Positions 6,554-12,936 of a DNA stretch of 17,313 nt are shown piece by piece (the stretch's first letter is position 1; each line of letters opens with the position of its first letter). The translations under genes and the position numbers were made by a program. The notes below the pieces were generated by a model. The model did not search any database, was not told where the DNA came from, and was given only the letters and a program-made list of their open reading frames with translations. The stretch covers positions 1-17,313 of the forward strand of contig DATGWF010000026.1 of the NCBI GenBank assembly GCA_035299585.1, read 5' to 3'. Source of the stretch: DATGWF01 sp035299585 (lineage in GTDB: Bacteria; Actinomycetota; Actinomycetes; Actinomycetales; Microbacteriaceae).

Positions 6554-7486
6554 ATGTCACACGCGCTCGCCATTGACCTCGGCGGAACCAAAGTCGAGGC
6601 TGCTCTGATTTCTGCCGACGGTGCCATCCTTGAGGGTTCGCGCTCGCGCGCGGCGACCGGAGCTACCGCAACCAGTGAGGACCTCGAAGACGCCGTTCGC
6701 CGAGTTGTTCAGCATTCCCTCGCGGCCGCAGAGCAGACCGGCACGATAATCATCGGTGTTGGAATCGGCTCGGCGGGCCCGATCAACCAGAAGTCCGGTA
6801 CGGTTTCCCCGCTCAATACGCCTGCCTGGCGCGAATACCCGCTCGTTGACTTCGTGAAGCAACTCGTCGGGACCGACATCGAGGTTGACCTCCGCATCGA
6901 CGGCCTGTGCATCACCCTGGGCGATTACTGGCTTGGCGCATCGCGCGGGGCCGAATCGGTCATGGGCATGATCGTGTCCACCGGCATCGGCGGCGGCGTC
7001 GTGCTCGGTGGCCGAGTCGCCCCGAGCTCGACCGGAAACGGTGGCCACATTGGCCACGTCGAGGTGGGTGGCCACAACGACCCCTGCCTGTGCGGTGGTC
7101 ACGGCTGCGTTGAGGCAGTCGCTTCCGGCCCAAAAACCGTCGCCTGGGCGCAATCGCAAGGTTGGCTGGGTCAGACCGGTGAGGACCTCGCCCGCGACTA
7201 TGCGGCGGGAAACCCGATCGCGCGCGCTGCCGTCGAGCGTTCGGGTCGCGCTATCGGCCGCGCCATTGCCTCGGCAACCAATGTGCTCGATCTCGACCTC
7301 GTGGTCATTGGTGGCGGCTTCTCGAAGGTCACGCCGGACCTGTTCACGTTCATTCGCGAGAGCATCGCCGAGCGTCAGACCTTCCCGTTTGTCACCCGGG
7401 TGCGCGTCGAGCCTTCCGCTCTGACGGACGATGCGCCGCTGCTCGGCGCAGCAGCACTCGTGCACCGCCCGGAACTCGTCGCCTAG
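6554..7486 (+). CDS. ROK-family sugar kinase
   Basis: A 310-residue ROK protein, expected to phosphorylate a sugar or amino sugar with ATP in the cytoplasm. The phosphate-binding motif DLGGTK is at 8-13, the second phosphate loop STGIGGG at 142-148, and the zinc-binding CxCGxxGC motif at 178-185. There is no N-terminal HTH, so this is a kinase type and not a ROK repressor. Two points are odd. The usual catalytic NDA segment reads RIDGLC at 114-119: Asp116 is kept but the preceding Asn is Ile. The common GEIGH motif reads GHIGH at 164-168, a form I recall from NanK (N-acetylmannosamine kinase). Substrate is therefore open. The open frame extends back to 6332, but the region before 6554 does not look like protein. 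It ends in a CTAG shared with the convergent MFS gene. Confidence 0.88.
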   Translation: MSHALAIDLGGTKVEAALISADGAILEGSRSRAATGATATSEDLEDAVRRVVQHSLAAAEQTGTIIIGVGIGSAGPINQKSGTVSPLNTPAWREYPLVDFVKQLVGTDIEVDLRIDGLCITLGDYWLGASRGAESVMGMIVSTGIGGGVVLGGRVAPSSTGNGGHIGHVEVGGHNDPCLCGGHGCVEAVASGPKTVAWAQSQGWLGQTGEDLARDYAAGNPIARAAVERSGRAIGRAIASATNVLDLDLVVIGGGFSKVTPDLFTFIRESIAERQTFPFVTRVRVEPSALTDDAPLLGAAALVHRPELVA

Positions 7487-8676
7487 CGCGGATCGTCGAC
7501 GAACTGTCCGCGGCCCACGACGATGGCCGCGGGGATGAGCACGAGCGACATCACGAAGAGGAATGCGAGTGGGGCCACCCAGCCCTGCGTGAGCGTGTGA
7601 ATCACCCCGAACGCGAGGACGCCGGCCGCTACGAGCAGGTATCCGATGCCCTGAACAAAACTGCTCGTCGCTGTTGCCACCTCGGGTGAGTGTGTTCGCA
7701 GGTTGATGAGGGTGAGACACGTCGCAAAGGTGAGGGTTCCCGCGGCGGCGGCAACCACCCACACACCGAGCGCAAGCTGCGGCGCAAAAATGAGCCCACC
7801 GTATCCAACCGCATAGGCGCCGACGGCGCTGAAGACGAGCGCTCGCGCCGCGTTGAACCGGGCCACGAGGATGGGAACGGTCATGCCAAGCGGGAACCCG
7901 AGCGAGGCGTAGAGCGCGAGCAGTGCGCCCGAAGCCGCCGGGGACACTCCGCCGACGTCCCCCAGGAGTTGAGGCATCCATGCGAATAGCGCATACGAGT
8001 TGAATCCGCTGCAGAAGAACAGAGCGAGGAGCGCCCAGGTGACCGGCGAGCGCCACGGGTGAAACGCCCGCACGCCCGGGGTTTCGAGAGGTTCGGCGGC
8101 GCGATTCGCCGCACGTGACCGCCACCACATCAGCACCCACGGCGCGATAGCCAGCGTGGCGCCGATGGCCCAGAGCCCGAGGGAGACTCGCCAATTGGAG
8201 AGCTGAGCGACCGGCACTGCCACGAGCGGCGGGAGGACATTCCCGACCGCGAACAGCGTGACATACGTGGTCGTCATGACGCCAATGCGATCGGGAAAGT
8301 AGGTCTTGACCAGGGGTGGCAGGAGAACGTTGCCGACACCGATTCCCGCGAAGAGCACGGTCGTCCACAACACGAGTTCAAGTGATCCGTGAGCGAGCGC
8401 TCGGGCGCCAGAACCGAGCGCGAGTGCCACGAGCGCCACTATGAGGGTGCGCTCCAATCCCCAGCGTCGTGCGAGACGCCCGGAAAGCACACCGAAGACG
8501 CCGTAGCAGAGCGGCGGAATCATGCCGAGTGCGGCAATCGCAGTGGTGCCCATGTCGAAGTCGCCCCGGATCGAAGCGACGAGCGGCGACAGAGCCGCGA
8601 CGGCCGAACGCATGTTCATCGCGACAAGAGTGATTCCGACGAACGCGAGAATCCGGCCGGCGAGGAGCCCGCGCAT
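7483..8676 (-). CDS. MFS transporter, CynX/NimT-like
   Basis: A 397-residue, 12-helix major facilitator protein of the inner membrane. The N-terminal NMRSAVAALSPLV segment (21-33) and the loop 2-3 motif GVLSGRLARRWG (62-73) resemble the CynX/NimT group, which includes cyanate and 2-nitroimidazole transporters. The real substrate is unknown. A hydrophilic central loop at about 188-210 separates the two six-helix halves. The ATG overlaps the ribF stop by one base (TGATG), so translation is probably coupled to ribF. The 3' end shares CTAG with the ROK kinase stop on the other strand, leaving no room for a terminator between them. Confidence 0.88.
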   Translation of the reverse strand: MRGLLAGRILAFVGITLVAMNMRSAVAALSPLVASIRGDFDMGTTAIAALGMIPPLCYGVFGVLSGRLARRWGLERTLIVALVALALGSGARALAHGSLELVLWTTVLFAGIGVGNVLLPPLVKTYFPDRIGVMTTTYVTLFAVGNVLPPLVAVPVAQLSNWRVSLGLWAIGATLAIAPWVLMWWRSRAANRAAEPLETPGVRAFHPWRSPVTWALLALFFCSGFNSYALFAWMPQLLGDVGGVSPAASGALLALYASLGFPLGMTVPILVARFNAARALVFSAVGAYAVGYGGLIFAPQLALGVWVVAAAAGTLTFATCLTLINLRTHSPEVATATSSFVQGIGYLLVAAGVLAFGVIHTLTQGWVAPLAFLFVMSLVLIPAAIVVGRGQFVDDPR

Positions 8677-9608
8677 CAGCTCAGCAGCGTCCGAGCGAGC
8701 GCCACGTCCTCGGCCATTTGCGCAATGAGCGCCTCGATCGAATCGAAGGCTTTCATTCCCCGCAAGCGCTCTTGGAACTCGACGTCGACGATCTTGCCGT
8801 ACAGGTCGAGCGTTTCATCGATGACATAGGCCTCCACTTGCCGCTGCGGAACACCTTCGAATGTCGGGTTGTTGCCGATGGAAATCGCGGCCGCCAGCCG
8901 GCGACCGTCAACCGTCAACCAACCGGCGTAGACGCCATCCGCGGGAATATACCCCTCCGCCTCGGGCGACAGATTCGCGGTGGGAAAGCCCAATTCGCGA
9001 CCGCGGGCGGCACCGTGGACAACCTCGCCGCGCACGGAAGGAAGTCGATCGAGGAGGCCCGCGGCTTCCGCGACCGACCCGGACTCCAGCAGCGTCCGGA
9101 TGCGAGTTGACGAGAGTCGACCTCCGTCGTCGACGACGTCGGCAATCACCGCGACCTCGAAGCCGTACTCCGCACCGAGCGCTTCGAGAAGCGCGGCGTC
9201 CCCGATGCCACCAGCGCCGAATCGGAAGTCTGCGCCGACGACGACGAGCGCCGCGCGAAGGCGCTCGACCAGAATCTCGGCGACGAAGTCGTGGGCAGAG
9301 AGCGCGGCGAGTTCCGCAGAAAACTCGAGCACGACACACGCGTCCAGCCCGAGGTGATCGAAGGCCTGGATCTGCTGGGTCGGGCCAGAAAGGAGCTCAG
9401 GACAGGCGGAGGGGTTGACGTGGGCGAGCGGGTGGCGGTCGAAGGTGACGACGACCGTCTCGAGCTCGGGCACATGCAACTCGGCACGCGTACGGAGAGC
9501 GCCAAGGACATTTCGGTGTCCGCGGTGCACGCCGTCAAACTTTCCAATCGCGACCGCCGTCGCACGAGGGAAAGCGCCCGCGTCGGGCAGGCCGTTGACG
9601 ACTCTCAC
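8676..9608 (-). CDS. ribF: Bifunctional riboflavin kinase / FAD synthetase
   Basis: Makes FMN from riboflavin and FAD from FMN, using ATP, in the cytoplasm. Both modules are complete in 310 residues. The N-terminal adenylyltransferase has GKFDGVHRGH (22-31), GADFRFG (125-131) and the SSTRIR motif (166-171). The C-terminal flavokinase has GFPTANL (207-213), GVYAG (225-229) and the IGNNPTF segment (244-250). I choose the GTG at 9608, which overlaps the stop of the upstream membrane-protein gene by four bases (GTGA). The longer open frame from 9698 adds 30 residues that lie inside that gene and do not resemble RibF. In many actinobacteria ribF follows truB; here truB lies 2.4 kb upstream with a permease gene and two small genes between. 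Confidence 0.95.
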   Translation of the reverse strand: MRVVNGLPDAGAFPRATAVAIGKFDGVHRGHRNVLGALRTRAELHVPELETVVVTFDRHPLAHVNPSACPELLSGPTQQIQAFDHLGLDACVVLEFSAELAALSAHDFVAEILVERLRAALVVVGADFRFGAGGIGDAALLEALGAEYGFEVAVIADVVDDGGRLSSTRIRTLLESGSVAEAAGLLDRLPSVRGEVVHGAARGRELGFPTANLSPEAEGYIPADGVYAGWLTVDGRRLAAAISIGNNPTFEGVPQRQVEAYVIDETLDLYGKIVDVEFQERLRGMKAFDSIEALIAQMAEDVALARTLLS

Positions 9609-10018
9609 GACCGCGAGCTCTGGACGCGCAGCCACCAGAGGCCAAGGACCGGCAAGACCAGCGGAATGAACACGTATCCGCGGCCGAATCCAGACCACAC
9701 GGTGTCATGTGGGAACAGGGTCGGCACAAACACACTCAAGAGGCCGATACCCAGGACGCCGACGAGCTCGAACACAATCGTGATGCGAGCCAGACGCGCA
9801 GTGCGTTGACCGCGAATCAACGCGACGGTAGCCACGATGTACACAAGCGCCGCGATTGCCGAAAGCGAATACGCAAGCGGCGCCTGGTCAAACTTGGTCG
9901 CCACCTGCACGAACGACCGCCCGGTAGCGGCAAGCGCAAGAACGCCATAGACGGCAATCAGGACACGGCCAATGCCGGCCGGGCGACGCGAAACAGCAGA
10001 GTCATTCATCGCTTCCAT
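9605..10018 (-). CDS. Small four-TM membrane protein of unknown function
   Basis: I do not recognise the family. The 137-residue product has a short polar N-terminus and four hydrophobic segments, roughly at 17-38, 48-69, 77-100 and 112-130. The last loop contains a conserved-looking FPHDTVWSGFGRGY stretch before TM4. It overlaps ribF by four bases and is probably the first gene of the run with ribF and the MFS transporter. Two starts are possible: ATG 10018 (GGAA a few bases upstream) and ATG 10009, which would give 134 residues. For the second, AATAAT lies 7 bases upstream and could be a -10 giving a leaderless message. No catalytic residues or signal-peptide cleavage site are evident. Confidence 0.75.
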   Translation of the reverse strand: MEAMNDSAVSRRPAGIGRVLIAVYGVLALAATGRSFVQVATKFDQAPLAYSLSAIAALVYIVATVALIRGQRTARLARITIVFELVGVLGIGLLSVFVPTLFPHDTVWSGFGRGYVFIPLVLPVLGLWWLRVQSSRS

Positions 10019-10047
10019 TATTCCGCGCTCACGACCGTCCAGAAACC

Positions 10048-10068
10048 ATGCCGAATGCCGAATGCCCC
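10048..10068. repeat. Three tandem 7-base repeats beside the terminator hairpin
   Basis: ATGCCGA, ATGCCGA and ATGCCCC run head to tail. The second and third units overlap the 5' arm of the hairpin at 10060-10092. The first two units supply an alternative shorter arm (GAATGCC at 10053-10059) that could pair with the same 3' arm. Confidence 0.6.
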
Positions 10069-10092
10069 GGTGCACTGTGCGCCGGGGCATTC
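10060..10092 (-). terminator. Strong hairpin after the APC permease gene
   Basis: Perfect 11-base arms GAATGCCCCGG (10060-10070) and CCGGGGCATTC (10082-10092) enclose an 11-base loop. The loop can itself pair through GCA and TGC. It begins 17 bases after the permease stop on the minus strand. A clear T-tract is missing, as is common in high-GC actinobacteria. Its place between two minus-strand units fits a terminator for the permease. Confidence 0.7.
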
Positions 10093-10109
10093 AGAGTGGA
10101 GCGAGGGAC

Positions 10110-11504
10110 TTAGCCCACGGCCTTGGTGAAGCCGGTCACCGGCTGGTTCTCGTCGAACGCTTCGACTCGACGGCGGAGACCGCGCGAGACGAACAGCAGG
10201 TAGACGAACCCAATGCCGAACCAGATCGCACCCTGCGTGAGCGTCTCGGGAGAGAGGCTGGTCCAGAGCACGATTGTGAGAGCCATACCAACGATCGGGA
10301 ACACCCAGTAGGTGAGGATGTCGCGCGGGGTTGAGCGCATTCCCTTTCGGATACCGAACCAGGCAATCACCGAAACGTTCACGAAGGTAAACGCAATGAG
10401 TGCACCGAAACTGATGAGGTGGTACACCACTTCGAGGTTGAACGGAATGGCCAGGAGGCTCACCGCACCGGCAACCAGAACGCTGTAGGTCGGCGTCTGC
10501 CACTTCGGGCTGACGTGACCGAAGACGCGGCGCGGCAGGACATTGTTGCGACCCATAACGAGCATCATGCGGGCAACGGACGCCTGCGAAGCGAGGCCCG
10601 ATGCGACGGTTGCCGCGAAGCCGGCAGCGGTAAGCAGAATCATCATGAAGTTGCCACCAACGGTTTCGCCGATGAACGGCAACGAGGTCTCGTTGATTGC
10701 GTCATCAGGGAAGCCTGCCGAGCTTGGGAATCGCAGCTGGGTGAAGTACGCGGCGACGAGGAAGATCACGCCACCAGCAAGCACCGTGAGGAGAATTGCC
10801 CGGGGGATGATCTTCGGGTCGCGGGCCTCTTCGGCGTACATGGTAACCGCGTCGAAGCCGATGAACGAGAAGCAGACGAGTGCAGCACCGGTGAGGAGGA
10901 CTGCCATTGTGGTCTGGTCATTGACGAACGGCGCCGACGACACCAGCGTTCCTGCGCCCTCACCCTGCATGAGCTGGGCAACCACGACAACCACAAAGAC
11001 AGCCATCACAATGAGCGAACCGACGAGCAAGAGCATGTTGAGGTTCGAGGTGCCGCGCATCGTGAGGTAGATGATTGCGGTCGTGGCGACGACGTAGGTG
11101 ACAACCCAAATCCAGGCCGGAACGTCAGGGAACATCCACTCGAGGTAGCCGCGGATGATGATTGCGTTGACCAGCGGGAGCAACAGGTAGTCGAGCAGCG
11201 CTGCCCATCCCACCATAAAGCCAACGTTCGGGTGTACCGAGCGCTGCACGTAGGTGTACGCGGAACCGGCATCGGGGAACGCGCCAGCCATCTTTCCGTA
11301 GCTCAGGGCCGTGAAAATCAGGACAATCAGCGCGGCGATGTACGACGCAGGTACGACGTCACCGGTGGCGACGGCGATGTTGCCGAAAGTGTCAAAAACG
11401 ACCGTGGGGGTCATGTATCCGAGACCGAGACCGACGACCGCGATGAGGCCGAGGTTTCGCTTCAGCGTCGCGCCGGCAGCCGACGGAGTGACGTGTTCAA
11501 CCAT
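10110..11504 (-). CDS. APC-family permease, putrescine importer-like
   Basis: A 464-residue, 12-helix amino acid/polyamine transporter of the inner membrane. From memory it closely resembles E. coli PuuP over its length: GY(M)TPTVVFDTFG at 29-41, SYGKMAGAFPDAGSAYTY at 68-85, VGWAALLDYLLLP at 98-110, and the CFSFIGFDAVTMYAEEARDP segment at 211-230. Putrescine is therefore the leading guess, but related actinobacterial proteins may carry other amines or amino acids. The ATG at 11504 has a strong AGGAG ribosome binding site 5 bases upstream, better than the in-frame ATG at 11546. It stands alone, with a 132-bp upstream region holding a 15-bp palindrome and a strong hairpin downstream. No puuABCD-type degradation genes are in the window. 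Confidence 0.9.
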   Translation of the reverse strand: MVEHVTPSAAGATLKRNLGLIAVVGLGLGYMTPTVVFDTFGNIAVATGDVVPASYIAALIVLIFTALSYGKMAGAFPDAGSAYTYVQRSVHPNVGFMVGWAALLDYLLLPLVNAIIIRGYLEWMFPDVPAWIWVVTYVVATTAIIYLTMRGTSNLNMLLLVGSLIVMAVFVVVVVAQLMQGEGAGTLVSSAPFVNDQTTMAVLLTGAALVCFSFIGFDAVTMYAEEARDPKIIPRAILLTVLAGGVIFLVAAYFTQLRFPSSAGFPDDAINETSLPFIGETVGGNFMMILLTAAGFAATVASGLASQASVARMMLVMGRNNVLPRRVFGHVSPKWQTPTYSVLVAGAVSLLAIPFNLEVVYHLISFGALIAFTFVNVSVIAWFGIRKGMRSTPRDILTYWVFPIVGMALTIVLWTSLSPETLTQGAIWFGIGFVYLLFVSRGLRRRVEAFDENQPVTGFTKAVG

Positions 11505-11509
11505 GTTCT

Positions 11510-11514
11510 CTCCT
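11510..11514 (-). promoter_or_regulatory. Ribosome binding site that fixes the permease start
   Basis: AGGAG on the minus strand, 5 bases before the ATG at 11504. It is one of the strongest in the window and rules against the upstream ATG at 11546. Confidence 0.8.
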
Positions 11515-11548
11515 TTGCGAACAGAATTCCGTCGTGAGGCACTCACAA

Positions 11549-11563
11549 CTGATTCGGAATCAG
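11549..11563. promoter_or_regulatory. 15-bp palindrome upstream of the APC permease, candidate operator
   Basis: Perfect 7-base arms CTGATTC and GAATCAG surround one central base, 45-59 bp upstream of the permease ATG. On the minus strand it lies directly beside possible -10 elements (TATGCC and CATGCT, around 11562-11573). A repressor bound here would block initiation. No regulator gene is adjacent, so the binder is unknown. Confidence 0.55.
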
Positions 11564-11617
11564 CATGGCATAGCTCTACCCGCTTCCGGAATACGTCGTA
11601 CCCCGGCGCGGCACAAT

Positions 11618-11631
11618 CGCTCGCATGAGCG
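11618..11631 (-). terminator. Weak hairpin after the small membrane-protein gene next to truB
   Basis: Five-base arms CGCTC and GAGCG with a 4-base loop lie just past the stop at 11637 on the minus strand. There is no T-tract. It may help end the truB transcript, but support is slight. Confidence 0.25.
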
Positions 11632-11636
11632 GCACC

Positions 11637-12005
11637 CTACGCGAGCTGAACAGTCCAGATTTGCCACATGCGGTAGGCCATGATCGCAATCGAGAGCGCG
11701 GCGACACCCAGAATCACCGTCGACCAGCGGCTCCGTTCGAGCAATGCCCAGAACCCGGCGGCAACGGGGAGGCACACCGCCGAGATGAGATAGACCCAGA
11801 ACTCGAGCAGGCTCCCGGTCGGCGAATTACCCACGGCCGGCGCGACAAGACTGATGCCAACTTGCCCCAGCAAGAGCGCGGTCAGGAGCGCAATCGAACC
11901 GAGCGTCCAATCGTTCGGAACTCGGCCAGCGAGCCCGGCGACGATGCACAGCACCGCGCTCGCGAGCGCGATGCTGACAAGCACGGTTGTGAACCAATCA
12001 ATCAT
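11637..12005 (-). CDS. Small four-TM membrane protein overlapping truB
   Basis: I do not recognise the family. The 122-residue product is mostly hydrophobic, with four predicted helices at about 5-27, 33-56, 68-91 and 94-117. The few charged residues lie between helices (for example ERSR near 90-93). Its ATG overlaps the truB stop by four bases (ATGA), implying translational coupling. Nothing in the sequence suggests an enzyme. It is unlike the other four-TM protein at 9605-10018 in sequence, although both attach to genes of the old truB-ribF block and would be neighbours if the permease gene were removed. Confidence 0.75.
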   Translation of the reverse strand: MIDWFTTVLVSIALASAVLCIVAGLAGRVPNDWTLGSIALLTALLLGQVGISLVAPAVGNSPTGSLLEFWVYLISAVCLPVAAGFWALLERSRWSTVILGVAALSIAIMAYRMWQIWTVQLA

Positions 12006-12901
12006 GACGTCTCCTCCGCCGGGAACCCGGTTGCGACCTTCCAGGTATCGGCACGACGTTCGAGAATCGCAACCAACCGGCCGTTCGGACTCACACCGGC
12101 GACGAGTTCACCGGGCGGACCCGATTCGGCTGGAATGCGCTTGCCATGCCCGATGTCCACCGTTTGCGCCTCGGTGAGCCGCACGATGGGAAGCGCGCTG
12201 GCGGCCGCGTCTGCCGCTCCGATGGGCGCGAGCGGTTCTCCCTCGAGCAGCGCGTCGAGTGTTTGAGCATCTGCGACGTCGAAGCGACCGATCCGGGTGC
12301 GACGAAGCATCGTCAAGTGACCACCCACGCCGAGTGCGTCTCCCAAATCGCGCGCGAGGGCTCGAATGTACGTTCCCGACGAGCACTCCACCCGGACGTC
12401 CAGTTCGATGCGATCGGCGGTCGAACGCCGTCCCACGAGTTCGAACACGCCGACGGTGACGGGCCGAGCCGCAAGCTCAACCGCTTCGCCAGCACGCACC
12501 CGCGCGTACGCCCGCTCACCGTTCACCTTGATGGCACTCACCGACGAGGGCACCTGCTGGATGTCTCCGCTCAGCGCGGCCATCGCCTCAAGAATTCGCT
12601 CATCGTTCACCGCCGCGATCGCCTCGGGCGATGCCGCGTCTCCGAGCTCACCTTCGGCATCGTCGGTTGTCGAAGAACGCCCGAGCCACACGGTCGCGAC
12701 ATACTCCTTGTCGAGACCGACAACGTAGTGCAGCAGACGGGTCGCCGATTCCAACCCGAGAACGAGCAACCCGGTTGCCATGGGGTCCAGGGTGCCGGCA
12801 TGCCCGACCTTGCGAGTCCCAGCGAGACGGCGGACGCGTGCGACCACGTCATGGCTCGTGAGGCCCGAGGGCTTATCTACGAGGAGGATTCCGGCCGGCA
12901 C
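12002..12901 (-). CDS. truB: tRNA pseudouridine-55 synthase
   Basis: Converts U55 of the T-loop of tRNAs to pseudouridine. The 299 residues begin with the typical LLVDKPSGLTSHDVV segment. The catalytic Asp is at 39 in GHAGTLDPMATGLL (33-46), followed by the LDKEY(V)ATVWLG strand region near 63-74. The C-terminal 70 residues fit the small RNA-binding domain found in actinobacterial TruB. The start is GTG at 12901 with a moderate GGA element upstream; a 35-bp divergent spacer separates it from the panE-like gene, and CATACT on the minus strand is a possible -10. Its stop overlaps the next small membrane-protein gene. Confidence 0.96.
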   Translation of the reverse strand: MPAGILLVDKPSGLTSHDVVARVRRLAGTRKVGHAGTLDPMATGLLVLGLESATRLLHYVVGLDKEYVATVWLGRSSTTDDAEGELGDAASPEAIAAVNDERILEAMAALSGDIQQVPSSVSAIKVNGERAYARVRAGEAVELAARPVTVGVFELVGRRSTADRIELDVRVECSSGTYIRALARDLGDALGVGGHLTMLRRTRIGRFDVADAQTLDALLEGEPLAPIGAADAAASALPIVRLTEAQTVDIGHGKRIPAESGPPGELVAGVSPNGRLVAILERRADTWKVATGFPAEETS

Positions 12902-12924
12902 GATTCCAGCCTAGTTGCCAGAAG

Positions 12925-12930
12925 TATGCT
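12925..12930 (+). promoter_or_regulatory. Leaderless -10 element of the panE-like gene
   Basis: TATGCT ends 6 bases before the ATG at 12937. No ribosome binding site is visible in the 35-bp spacer, so the message probably starts at the ATG. It overlaps, on the other strand, the possible truB -10 (CATACT), so the two promoters may compete. Confidence 0.6.
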
Positions 12931-12936
12931 GGTCGG

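Noticed and set aside
5212..6576. A 454-codon open frame on the plus strand
   Set aside because: Antisense to the SorC-type regulator and deoC, which have clear motifs and coupled starts.
6557..8368. A 603-codon open frame on the minus strand
   Set aside because: It covers the ROK kinase antisense and the MFS gene in another frame, both of which are well supported. The translation has no domain.
10419..11537. A 372-codon open frame on the plus strand, rich in Asp, Glu, His and Arg
   Set aside because: Exact antisense of the APC permease. The charged composition mirrors hydrophobic codons on the true strand.
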